Part shown: positions 1 to 7,187 of the stretch, piece after piece | Layout of the letters: the number at the start of each line of letters is the position of its first letter | How positions within the stretch are numbered: position 1 is the stretch's first letter | Assembly: GCA_045633565.1 (NCBI GenBank) | Contig: JAZQYO010000030.1 | Location: 82,205-146,204, forward strand | DNA: 64,000 nucleotides | Direction of reading: 5' to 3' | Source of the DNA: RGIG7450 sp045633565 | GTDB taxonomy: Bacteria; Bacillota; Clostridia; RUG12999 | Program-made: the position numbers and the translations under genes | The notes under the pieces: model-generated | The model's database searches: none | Seen by the model: only the letters and a program-made list of their open reading frames with translations | What the model was told of the DNA's origin: nothing

Positions 1-46
1 CCTTACAAGCAGAGGGTCACAGGTTCGAGCCCTGTTGTGCCCACCA
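1..46 (+). tRNA. tRNA-Val (TAC), 3' part only
   Basis: This is the 3' half of a tRNA whose 5' half lies before the window. The anticodon loop reads CTTACAA (anticodon TAC, valine). It is followed by the variable loop, a T arm with GGTTCGAGCC, and an encoded CCA end at 44-46. It is the first of five closely spaced tRNA genes. Confidence 0.9.
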
Positions 47-52
47 TACCAT

Positions 53-129
53 GGCCCGGTAGTTCAGTTGGTTAGAACGCTAGCCTGTCACGCTAGAGGT
101 CGAGAGTTCGAGTCTCTTCCGGGTCGCCA
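53..129 (+). tRNA. tRNA-Asp (GTC)
   Basis: A full 77-nt cloverleaf is visible. The acceptor stem GGCCCGG pairs with CCGGGTC apart from G-T pairs. The anticodon stem CTAGC/GCTAG encloses loop CTGTCAC (anticodon GTC). The T loop is TTCGAGT and CCA is encoded. It starts 6 nt after the preceding tRNA, so the array is probably one transcript. Confidence 0.95.
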
Positions 130-148
130 CTTTTTAAAAAGTGTGTTC

Positions 149-224
149 GCCTCTGTAGCTCAGTTGGTAGAGCAGGGGACTGAAAATCCCCGTGTCGGTG
201 GTTCGATTCCGCCCGGAGGCACCA
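149..224 (+). tRNA. tRNA-Phe (GAA)
   Basis: A 76-nt cloverleaf with acceptor GCCTCTG, D arm GCTCAGTTGGTAGAGC, anticodon stem GGGGA/TCCCC around loop CTGAAAA (anticodon GAA), and encoded ACCA end. Confidence 0.95.
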
Positions 225-230
225 AAATAT

Positions 231-305
231 GCGGGAGTGACTCAGTGGTAGAGTGTCACCTTGCCAAGGTGAAAGTCGCGAGTTCGAATCTCGTCTTCCG
301 CTCCA
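231..305 (+). tRNA. tRNA-Gly (GCC)
   Basis: A 75-nt cloverleaf with acceptor GCGGGAG, anticodon stem TCACC/GGTGA around loop TTGCCAA (anticodon GCC), T loop TTCGAAT, and encoded TCCA end. Confidence 0.95.
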
Positions 306-310
306 CGAAT

Positions 311-340
311 GAAAAAGACGCACTTAGCTGCGTCTTTTTC
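311..340 (+). terminator. rho-independent terminator after tRNA-Gly
   Basis: A perfect 12-bp inverted repeat, GAAAAAGACGCA paired with TGCGTCTTTTTC around a 6-nt loop. The 3' arm supplies the T-run. It ends the Val-Asp-Phe-Gly array, so tRNA-Cys downstream may depend on read-through or a promoter I cannot place. Confidence 0.8.
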
Positions 341-363
341 ACTAAAAAACTAAATAATTATAA

Positions 364-437
364 GGCACCATAGCCAAGTGGTAAGGCAGAGGTCTGCAAC
401 ACCTTTACCCCCAGTTCAAGTCTGGGTGGTGCCTCCA
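364..437 (+). tRNA. tRNA-Cys (GCA)
   Basis: A 74-nt cloverleaf with acceptor GGCACCA/TGGTGCC, anticodon stem GAGGT/ACCTT around loop CTGCAAC (anticodon GCA), T loop TTCAAGT, and encoded TCCA end. Confidence 0.95.
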
Positions 438-441
438 GAAA

Positions 442-480
442 GTCCAAATACCACCCGAACGGGTGGTATTTGACTTTATA
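442..480 (+). terminator. hairpin after tRNA-Cys (probable terminator)
   Basis: The arms AAATACCACCC and GGGTGGTATTT pair around GAAC, with flanking GTC/GAC adding to the stem. The T-tract after it is weak (TTTATA). Its 3' arm overlaps the -35 box of the next promoter. Confidence 0.65.
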
Positions 481-498
481 AAAAAATAGTGGTATAAT
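470..498 (+). promoter_or_regulatory. sigma-70 type promoter for the aminotransferase
   Basis: -35 TTGACT at 470-475 and -10 TATAAT at 493-498 are separated by 17 bp. The -35 box lies inside the 3' arm of the preceding hairpin. Confidence 0.8.
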
Positions 499-538
499 AG
501 ATAGCTGAACAAAAATTTTATTATAGGAGATAAATGTT

Positions 539-1738
539 ATGATATTATCAGAAAATCTTGACCATGTATATTCAGACATCAGGGGCGACATTTACATGCA
601 CGCACTTGAACTTGAAAAACAGGGGAATAAAGTGCTCAAATTAAACACAGGAAACCCTGCTGCGTTCGGATTTAAAATGCCGGACAGCATTAAAAACAGA
701 ATTGTTACCGATGTTGAAAAAGCGCTGGGCTATTGCGATTTAAAGGGTATGCCGGTTGCAAGAGCCGCTATCAGGGATTATCACCTGTCAAAAGGACTTA
801 AAAACATCACTGAAGATGATGTTTTTATCGGAAATGGTGTAAGTGAAGTTGCACATATGATTATTGCATCTCTTGTGGGAAAAGGTGATGAAGTTCTTGT
901 TCCTACTCCGTGCTATTCTCTGTGGACAAACTTTACATACCTTTCAGGCGGTAATGTTCGTTTTTATGAATGTGATGAAGCGAACGGATGGCAGCCTGAT
1001 ATTGACAGCATTAAAAAAGCTGTTACCAATAAAACAAAAGCTATTGTTGTTATAAACCCCAACAATCCTACAGGTGCTTTATATTCAGAAGAAATTCTGC
1101 TGGAAATTATTGATATTGCACGTAAAAACAATCTTGTTCTTATCTCTGACGAGATATACGACAGACTTGTTATGGATGAAAAACAGCACACATCTACAGC
1201 TGCCCTTGCTGATGATGTAACAATAGTTACAATGAATGGTCTTTCCAAATCACACTGTATATGTGGCTTAAGATGCGGATGGATTTGCCTCAGTGGCAGG
1301 GAAGAAGAAAAGAAGGTGCTGAGAGATGCTCTTGTAAGAATTGCATCTGTAAGACTTTGTTCAAATGCTCTTATGCAGCTGGTAATTCCCGATGCACTTA
1401 GCGACCCTGAATACACTAAAGATATGATTGGTACAAACGGCAGAATTTTCAGACAGAGAGAAGCTACAACACAGGAACTTGATAAAATTGACGGAATAAC
1501 CTATGTGAAAAACTCGGCTGCATTTTACCTCTTCCCCAAAATAGACATTAAAAAGTTCGGTTTTGAAAGCGACAGAGACTTTGCAAGACAGCTGCTCGAT
1601 GAAAAACACATATTAATAATACCGGGAAGCGGCTTTAACTGCGTAGATAAAGAACATTTCAGAATTGTAATGCTTCCTGAAGAAAATGCATTGAGAGATG
1701 CTATAAGAAGTATTGGCGATTTTTTGGCAAAAAGATAA
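539..1738 (+). CDS. PLP-dependent aminotransferase, AlaA-like (class I/II)
   Basis: A 399-residue fold-type I aminotransferase, probably making alanine or another amino acid from its 2-oxo acid with glutamate as amino donor, in the cytoplasm. The fold signature is clear: a glycine-rich phosphate-binding segment near residue 100 (NGVSE), NPNNPTG near 175, SDEIYD near 205, and the Schiff-base lysine K237 in NGLSKS. The length matches AlaA/AspB-type enzymes. The ATG at 539 follows AGGAGA with normal spacing and it has its own promoter at 470-498. A strong hairpin separates it from the leucine T-box operon downstream, so it is not co-transcribed with it, but the adjacency could be functional because leucine synthesis ends in a transamination. 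The family is certain; the substrate is not. Confidence 0.85.
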   Translation: MILSENLDHVYSDIRGDIYMHALELEKQGNKVLKLNTGNPAAFGFKMPDSIKNRIVTDVEKALGYCDLKGMPVARAAIRDYHLSKGLKNITEDDVFIGNGVSEVAHMIIASLVGKGDEVLVPTPCYSLWTNFTYLSGGNVRFYECDEANGWQPDIDSIKKAVTNKTKAIVVINPNNPTGALYSEEILLEIIDIARKNNLVLISDEIYDRLVMDEKQHTSTAALADDVTIVTMNGLSKSHCICGLRCGWICLSGREEEKKVLRDALVRIASVRLCSNALMQLVIPDALSDPEYTKDMIGTNGRIFRQREATTQELDKIDGITYVKNSAAFYLFPKIDIKKFGFESDRDFARQLLDEKHILIIPGSGFNCVDKEHFRIVMLPEENALRDAIRSIGDFLAKR

Positions 1739-1742
1739 GTTA

Positions 1743-1780
1743 AATAATCCCGCCGTCACTGACGGCGGGATTATTTTATT
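1743..1780 (+). terminator. rho-independent terminator
   Basis: A perfect 15-bp stem (1743-1757 with 1761-1775, core CCCGCCGTC/GACGGCGGG, loop ACT) runs into a T-rich tail. It ends the aminotransferase transcript. Confidence 0.9.
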
Positions 1781-1807
1781 GAAGCCCAAAAATTTTTAAA
1801 AAAACTA

Positions 1808-1836
1808 TTGACAAAATTAAACTCACGTGATATAAT
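1808..1836 (+). promoter_or_regulatory. consensus promoter of the T-box operon
   Basis: -35 TTGACA (1808-1813) and -10 TATAAT (1831-1836) with a 17-bp spacer are a perfect match to consensus. Transcription should start near 1843, at the beginning of the T-box leader. Confidence 0.9.
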
Positions 1837-1842
1837 TCATAA

Positions 1843-2121
1843 AAATAAACGCAATGATACGGAATAGTATGTGAGCACCTTTACCCTATAGAGAGATGCC
1901 GGTTGGTGTAAGGCATTGGGGAGGGTTTGCAGAACTCACCGTGGAGCGGCTGCTGTGAAATTAAAGTAGGGGCAGACGGGAACTCCCGTTACAGAGTTAA
2001 GATGTGTTGGCATCTAAAGTGCATCCGATAAGGGTGAAAAAGAGTGGTACCGCGGAAAGTTAAATTTGTTTTTTAACGTTTTCGTCTCTTTGAATCGACA
2101 AGGAGACGGAAGCGTGTTTTT
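1843..2121 (+). promoter_or_regulatory. T-box leader, predicted leucine (CUC) specifier
   Basis: The stretch between the two flanking genes is filled by a classical T-box leader, which senses uncharged tRNA and prevents termination. Stem I hallmarks appear in order: AGTA (1866-1869), AGAGAG (1890-1895), TTGGTG (1903-1908), and the 3' side of the specifier loop GAACTCACC (1932-1940). In known leaders the codon follows GAA, giving CTC (Leu) at 1935-1937. The T-box itself is AGAGTGGTACCGCG at 2041-2054. Its TGGT would pair with an ACCA tRNA end, which fits tRNA-Leu with A73. The terminator is a 12-bp hairpin (arms 2077-2088 and 2103-2114) followed by a T-run. T-box identity is near certain. The leucine assignment rests on motif alignment by eye. 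Confidence 0.92.
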
Positions 2122-2168
2122 GTTGATTAATACATATTTTAGTATAAAGAGGAAAGGGGATTTTTTAA

Positions 2169-3557
2169 ATGAGAAAAATCAATATCACAGACATCACACT
2201 CAAAAAGCTCTCGCAGGACAGAGAGGTTTCACTTTTGTTCCGTGAGAAAACTGCAATAGCTGCGTGTGCAGATTCACTTGGCGTTGATGCCATTGAACTT
2301 GCACCTGTAAAAAACGTTCGTGAAGATACTATTATTTATAAAACAATAGCTCAGAACACTCTCAGCAGAAAGGTTGTAATTCCGGCAGGATTTACTGCTG
2401 AAGAAGTGGACGCAGCGTGGGAATGCGTAAAGGATGCAAAATATCCCCGTCTGCAGATTGAGCTTCCGGTTTCAACTGTTCAGATGGAATATATCTATCA
2501 TGTAAAAGCTGATAAAATGGCAGTGAAAATAGCCCAGCTTACAGCTCATGCAAAAAAACTTTGCGGTGACATAGAATTTGCGGCGCTTGATGCAACAAGG
2601 GCGGATGAGGAATTTTTAATTCAGGCTGCAAAAGAGGCAGAAGCAAATGGTGCAGGAATTATCACAATTTGCGATGATGCAGGAGTATCGCTTCCGGAAG
2701 AAATTGCACAGCTTGTAAAGAAAATCAAAGCGGCAGTAAAAATTCCTGTATATGTTCAGGTGTCTGACCGTATTGGTATGGCGGTTGCAGCGGCGGTAGC
2801 GGCAATCGGTGCAGGCGCAGACGGAATTAAGTGTGCAATGGCATCGGGAGATGCACTGTCTATGGGAGAATTTTCAGATGCGATAAGTGCGCGCAGTGAA
2901 GCAATCGGCGCTGAAACCGGACTTAAAAATACCAAAATTCATGCAAGTATTGACGAAATGCTTGAAAGCATAAATCATCAGGCTTATGAAACTGAAGAAA
3001 AAGTAAGTGAAAAGAAAAAAATCCTGCTTGACAGCGACAGCACAATTTCGCAGGTAGCTCAGGCGGCACAGGTTCTCGGTTACGACCTGTCTGATGGGGA
3101 CTGTGGCAATGTTCACAAAGCACTGATGCAGGTTTGTGAGAAAAAGGCGTCAGTTGGGGCAAAGGAATTTGAGGCACTCATTGCAAGCTCTGCTATGCAG
3201 GCGCCCTCTACATATCATCTTGAAAGCTATAGCACAAACTGCGGTAACCTCACAAGCTCAATGTCACAGGTTACACTCAGAAATGGAGATGAAATTCTCT
3301 GTGGTGTAAGCACAGGCGACGGTCCTATTGACTCTGCATTCCGTGCAATTGAACAATGCATTGGTTATCACTATGAGCTGGATGATTTTCAGGTTCAGGC
3401 TGTAACTGAGGGTAAAGAAGCTCTCGGTTCTGCGCTTGTAAGACTTCGTAACAATGGCAAGCTTTATTCAGGAAACGGTATTTCAACCGACATTGTTGCG
3501 GCAAGTATCAGAGCATATATTAACGCACTGAACAAGATTGTATTTGAGGAGGAATAA
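2169..3557 (+). CDS. 2-isopropylmalate synthase-like protein with degenerate active site
   Basis: A 462-residue protein with a DRE-TIM type barrel (about 1-270), a linker (270-350), and a C-terminal LeuA allosteric/dimerisation domain (about 350-460, with GDGPIDSA and STDIVAAS conserved). In real 2-isopropylmalate synthases that domain binds leucine for feedback control. The barrel keeps family landmarks (GVDAIEL with E43, DATRADEEFL at 141-150), but catalytic positions are changed. The L-R-D-G motif that supplies a catalytic Arg and a metal Asp reads L-K-K-L at 11-14. The H-x-H metal motif reads Q-V-S at 197-199. Condensing activity is therefore unlikely, and a binding or regulatory role is possible (inference). 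It lies under the leucine T-box with a GAGGAAAGGGG ribosome binding region, and stops 1 nt before the next gene, so the two are co-translated. I recognise the family but know no characterised member with this active site. Confidence 0.8.
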   Translation: MRKINITDITLKKLSQDREVSLLFREKTAIAACADSLGVDAIELAPVKNVREDTIIYKTIAQNTLSRKVVIPAGFTAEEVDAAWECVKDAKYPRLQIELPVSTVQMEYIYHVKADKMAVKIAQLTAHAKKLCGDIEFAALDATRADEEFLIQAAKEAEANGAGIITICDDAGVSLPEEIAQLVKKIKAAVKIPVYVQVSDRIGMAVAAAVAAIGAGADGIKCAMASGDALSMGEFSDAISARSEAIGAETGLKNTKIHASIDEMLESINHQAYETEEKVSEKKKILLDSDSTISQVAQAAQVLGYDLSDGDCGNVHKALMQVCEKKASVGAKEFEALIASSAMQAPSTYHLESYSTNCGNLTSSMSQVTLRNGDEILCGVSTGDGPIDSAFRAIEQCIGYHYELDDFQVQAVTEGKEALGSALVRLRNNGKLYSGNGISTDIVAASIRAYINALNKIVFEEE

Positions 3558-3558
3558 G

Positions 3559-6015
3559 ATGAAACTCGCATTTTCAACTAAAAATGTAAATCGTGCATCT
3601 TTCCTCGATACCTGCCGTTATGCTTATGATTACGGATTTTCGGGATTTGAAATATATGATGCGGTTAAAGAAAGAAAGTCACATTATGACAGTATTCTCC
3701 GCAGTGACAGAGTGTCTGATGCAAAAAGAAAGCTTTTAAACCGCGGACTTTCTGTGTCTGCACTGACATATCCTTGTTCGCTGGAAAGTGATGAGGCAAC
3801 TTCAGAATCAATTGTGAAGTATGTGGATATGGCGGCAGGTGCGGCAATAGAACGTGTTATTGTCCGTGTTGAAAAGGAAACTGAAAACACAGTCCTTGCC
3901 CAAAAGCTCGGGGAAGCGATTAAAAGGGCAGAACAGGCAGATGTCCAGATTTTGATTGAAACGGTTGGGTATCTTTCCAAAACTGAAAAGGTTATTGATA
4001 TAATAAACTTTTTCTCTTCTGCGGCAGTTGGCGCTTCCTGGAATATCAGGGCGACATATTTTGATGCAGGAGAAAGTGGTGAAACAACCATTAAAAACTT
4101 AGGGGCATATATTAAATATGTGCGCCTGGGCGACATGGCAGACGGGAAAACGGTTCTTATTGGTGAAGGAGAACTTCCGGTAGATAAAATTGTAAATGCG
4201 CTTTCTTCACTGAACTACGATGGCTTCGTATGCGTAGCGTGGAATGAGGAAATTAACGATGCGGACATTGTTCTGACACATTTTGCAAACTATATCGCAT
4301 CGCTGAGCAGGGACAAAAAGGAATATGACAAAGCATACTACAACAGAGCCAAAACAGGTACGTTTGTATGGAAAAAATACGATATTGTTGATGCTACATT
4401 CTCGGATGTTCTTGACACAATGGTGGAAAAATATCCTGACCAGTATGCTTTCAAATACACAACGCTTGATTACACAAGAACTTATAAAGAGTTCCGCAGA
4501 GATGTTGATGAATGTGCAGCTGCACTCATTTCTCTCGGTGTAAAAGCAGGGGACCATGTTGCTGTCTGGGCAACAAATGTTCCGGCTTGGTTTATTACCT
4601 TTTGGGCAACAACCAAAATCGGGGCAGTTCTTGTAACAGTAAATACGGCTTATAAAATTCACGAAATTGAATATCTTTTAAAACAGTCGGACACTCATAC
4701 TCTTGTTATGATTGAGGATTGCAAGGACATTAACTACCGTGAAATTATTCGGGAGCTTTGCCCCGAGCTTGAAAATCTGCAGCCGGGAGATGCGTTATAT
4801 ACAAAAAATCTGCCATTTTTGCGCAATGTTATAACAGTAGGGTTTTCCATGCCCGGCTGTCTGACATGGGAGCAGATGCTTTCCCGTGCAAAAATGGTTC
4901 CGCATGAAGAGGTAAGAAGACGAGCATCACTCGTTAAGCCTGACGATGTATGTAATATGCAGTATACATCAGGCACAACAGGTTTCCCCAAAGGGGTTAT
5001 GCTTACACACAGAAATATTGTAAATAACGGCAAAACCATCGGTGACAGAATGGATTTATCCACTGCTGACCGTATGATGATTCAGGTGCCAATGTTCCAC
5101 TGCTTCGGCATGGTACTTTCCATGACATCCATGATGACTCACGGTGGTACACTTTCGCCAATGCCATATTTCTCGCCAAAATCATCTCTGGCGTGCATCA
5201 ACGAAGAACGCATAACCTGTTTCAACGGCGTTCCTACAATGTTTATTGCACTCTTCAACCATGCTGATTTTGCCAAAACCGATTTTTCATATATGCGCAC
5301 CGGAATTATGGCGGGTGCAAACTGCCCGGCAGACCTTATGCGACGTGCAGCCGATGAAATGAATATGAAGGAAATCATTTCGGTTTACGGTCAGACAGAG
5401 GCGTCGCCTGGTTGTACAATGGGCGAGGTTAATGAAGATATTGACCACCGTGTTGAAACTGTCGGAAGTGCGTTCCCGGGAGTTGAATGTAAAATTATTG
5501 ACCCCGAAACAGGGGAAGAACTCCCCGATGGCGAAAGCGGAGAGTTTGTTGCACGTGGATTTAACATCATGAAAGGTTATTATAAAATGCCTGAAGCTAC
5601 CGCGCAGACAATTGATGCTGACGGTTGGCTCCACTCAGGGGATATCTGTTGCCGTACCCCGGACGGATACTATAAGGTAACGGGTCGTCTTAAGGATATG
5701 ATTATCCCGGGCGGTGAGAACCTTTATCCTCGTGAGATTGAAGAATTTTATCTCACACACCCCAAAGTTCGTGACGTGCAGGTTGTAGGCGTTCCGGACG
5801 AAAGATACGGAGAAGAATGTTGCGCATGGATTATTCTTCATAAGGGGGAAGAATCGGACGAAAATGAAATGCGTGAATTCGGTAATTCGGCAATTGCCCG
5901 TCATAAAGTTCCGAGATATTTTGTTTTCGTAAAAGAATTCCCGATGAATGCAGCGGGGAAAATTTTAAAATACAAAATGCGTGAAGAATCAGCGCAGATG
6001 CTGGGGCTTAAATGA
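3559..6015 (+). CDS. fusion: sugar-phosphate-isomerase-like TIM barrel + acyl-CoA synthetase
   Basis: This 818-residue protein has two parts. Residues about 1-265 resemble the xylose-isomerase-like/AP-endonuclease-2 TIM barrel, with landmarks FEIYD, LIETVGYL and FDAGES. The HxKD-type metal position reads RLGD, so its catalysis is doubtful. Residues about 285-815 are a full AMP-forming acyl-CoA synthetase, which joins a carboxylic acid to CoA using ATP. It has the P-loop TSGTTGFPKG (470-479), YGQTE (610-614), the GDI and GRLKDMI motifs, and catalytic Lys K801 in AAGKILK. The ligase therefore looks functional. I chose the ATG at 3559, 1 nt after the LeuA-like stop and behind GAGGAGG. It shares the leucine T-box, so expression should rise when leucine is short. 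The substrate is unknown; a branched acid such as isovalerate is a plausible guess only. Confidence 0.85.
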   Translation: MKLAFSTKNVNRASFLDTCRYAYDYGFSGFEIYDAVKERKSHYDSILRSDRVSDAKRKLLNRGLSVSALTYPCSLESDEATSESIVKYVDMAAGAAIERVIVRVEKETENTVLAQKLGEAIKRAEQADVQILIETVGYLSKTEKVIDIINFFSSAAVGASWNIRATYFDAGESGETTIKNLGAYIKYVRLGDMADGKTVLIGEGELPVDKIVNALSSLNYDGFVCVAWNEEINDADIVLTHFANYIASLSRDKKEYDKAYYNRAKTGTFVWKKYDIVDATFSDVLDTMVEKYPDQYAFKYTTLDYTRTYKEFRRDVDECAAALISLGVKAGDHVAVWATNVPAWFITFWATTKIGAVLVTVNTAYKIHEIEYLLKQSDTHTLVMIEDCKDINYREIIRELCPELENLQPGDALYTKNLPFLRNVITVGFSMPGCLTWEQMLSRAKMVPHEEVRRRASLVKPDDVCNMQYTSGTTGFPKGVMLTHRNIVNNGKTIGDRMDLSTADRMMIQVPMFHCFGMVLSMTSMMTHGGTLSPMPYFSPKSSLACINEERITCFNGVPTMFIALFNHADFAKTDFSYMRTGIMAGANCPADLMRRAADEMNMKEIISVYGQTEASPGCTMGEVNEDIDHRVETVGSAFPGVECKIIDPETGEELPDGESGEFVARGFNIMKGYYKMPEATAQTIDADGWLHSGDICCRTPDGYYKVTGRLKDMIIPGGENLYPREIEEFYLTHPKVRDVQVVGVPDERYGEECCAWIILHKGEESDENEMREFGNSAIARHKVPRYFVFVKEFPMNAAGKILKYKMREESAQMLGLK

Positions 6016-6016
6016 T

Positions 6017-6046
6017 AAAACAGGGCTACTTCGGCAGCCCTGTTTT
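6017..6046 (+). terminator. rho-independent terminator of the T-box operon
   Basis: AAAACAGGGCT pairs with AGCCCTGTTTT around an 8-nt loop, starting 1 nt after the ligase stop. Confidence 0.85.
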
Positions 6047-6065
6047 AAATAATAAAGGTGTAGAT

Positions 6066-6209
6066 ATGAAAATTATTTTTGCAATTATTCTGGTAGCAGC
6101 GGTCTGTCTTTTCATATACCTTATCGGTAGAAAAGGGGATATAAAGAAAAATTGTAACAGCTGCATAAACTGTCCCATAAAAGATTGCGCCGAAAGAAAA
6201 GAAGACTAA
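6066..6209 (+). CDS. small cysteine-rich single-pass membrane protein
   Basis: A 47-residue protein starting at the ATG at 6066, preceded by an AAAGGTG ribosome binding site; an upstream in-frame start would run through the terminator hairpin. Residues about 2-19 form one hydrophobic helix. A charged linker and a C-terminal cluster of four cysteines follow (pattern C-x2-C-x2-C-x5-C), which could bind a metal or Fe-S unit. It loosely recalls FeoB-associated cysteine-rich membrane proteins, but no feo gene is nearby. Its end overlaps the convergent amidase gene by 4 nt. Function unknown. Confidence 0.6.
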   Translation: MKIIFAIILVAAVCLFIYLIGRKGDIKKNCNSCINCPIKDCAERKED

Positions 6210-6946
6210 TTAAGGTCTATGTACTGTGAATTTGCGTAGCCGACTATTCCGTTATAACCAACAACATACCAGCCGTCGGTTGTTCCGTAAACGGTGACGG
6301 TTGCACCGTCGGGAATACCCCCTTTGCTGTAAGAAGCAGTTGTGGGACGGGTTCGGATATTTAGATATGCTCCATCTGAATCTACAGTTCCGGTGCGGAT
6401 TGGCTGGGGCTCAATAAATGGAATGCCGAAAAAGTCGACAAGAGAGATTGAGACATTTTTGGCAATTAATTCCACGTTATTTCTTATCCATGCGGCGTCC
6501 TGCGGATTGTCATGATACGCAAATTCGATAAATGCAGCAGGCGCACGGGTTTGAGTGACCTCGCCGATTGAGGTGGTGGCTTCTGCTCTTGCCGGGGTGG
6601 AATAGGGGTAGATTTCATCTAAATTATTAGCGATTATTGTCGACGCACGCTGACCTTCCGGGTCATTTGGGGAGTAAAACACAATCGGCCCCTGAAGCTG
6701 ACCGGAAAGCTCATCGGGTGAGGCGTTTGAGTGAAGTGCGAGATGAAGGTCATAGTTTCCGGCGTTGGACTGGATGATTGACTGGGCGGCATTCATCTGC
6801 GGAGAGTTGCGCGTAAACTGGATGCCGCTGGCAGTTAGATAAGGTTCCATTGCATCGGCAATAAGGTTCATATAAAGCTCTTCGTTGCCACCGCCGACGT
6901 AAGGATTAAATTCCTGAGTGGATGGGCTTAAATATATTCTTGGCAT
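6206..6946 (-). CDS. N-acetylmuramoyl-L-alanine amidase (Amidase_3-like) with SH3 domain
   Basis: A 246-residue cell-wall hydrolase predicted to cleave the bond between muramic acid and L-alanine. Residues 1-175 form the amidase domain, with the NEE glutamate near 21-23, LHSNA near 70-74, and the catalytic FIEFAYHDN near 140. Residues about 185-246 form a bacterial SH3 domain (YLNIRTRP...GWYVVGYNGIVGYANSQYI) for wall binding. At the usual first zinc motif D-P-G-H-G the protein has S-P-S-T-Q, so one zinc ligand is missing or replaced. There is no signal peptide, as in some sporulation or phage-type amidases released by lysis. The start follows AGGAGA. It has no obvious link to its neighbours. 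Confidence 0.8.
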   Translation of the reverse strand: MPRIYLSPSTQEFNPYVGGGNEELYMNLIADAMEPYLTASGIQFTRNSPQMNAAQSIIQSNAGNYDLHLALHSNASPDELSGQLQGPIVFYSPNDPEGQRASTIIANNLDEIYPYSTPARAEATTSIGEVTQTRAPAAFIEFAYHDNPQDAAWIRNNVELIAKNVSISLVDFFGIPFIEPQPIRTGTVDSDGAYLNIRTRPTTASYSKGGIPDGATVTVYGTTDGWYVVGYNGIVGYANSQYIDLN

Positions 6947-6961
6947 AAAGCATCTCCTTTT

Positions 6962-6985
6962 GTCCGCCCTGAGGCGGACTTTTTT
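6962..6985 (+). terminator. hairpin with plus-strand T-run, just upstream of the amidase gene
   Basis: GTCCGCC (6962-6968) pairs with GGCGGAC (6973-6979), followed by six T on the plus strand. It faces the wrong way to end the amidase transcript. It would stop antisense transcription through the amidase, or form a 5' hairpin in the amidase mRNA. Confidence 0.6.
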
Positions 6986-7064
6986 ACATATATATGCAGC
7001 TTAAAATAAAAATTGCATAACTTTTTAAAAGTAGTTTATCCTATAAAATAATATATAAAGTCAA

Positions 7065-7093
7065 TTGACAACAAAGGTAAATTATGGTATAGT
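7065..7093 (+). promoter_or_regulatory. promoter of the decarboxylase operon
   Basis: -35 TTGACA (7065-7070), 17-bp spacer, -10 TATAGT (7088-7093). The roughly 88-nt leader after it contains a weak GGGGT/ACCCC repeat (7101-7105/7124-7128) of unknown meaning. Confidence 0.8.
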
Positions 7094-7187
7094 GTACAAT
7101 GGGGTGGGATTGAAAACAAATTTACCCCGACATAAATTTATTTAATAATTTTTTGTATAATGACAAGCAAAAAAAGGAGGTGCTTTT

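Noticed and set aside
35..373. Open reading frames across the tRNA array on both strands
   Set aside because: They run through four clear tRNA cloverleafs; typical false ORFs in tRNA DNA.
7101..7128. GGGGT/ACCCC pairing in the decarboxylase leader as a riboswitch
   Set aside because: Only five base pairs and no known motif around it; too weak to call.
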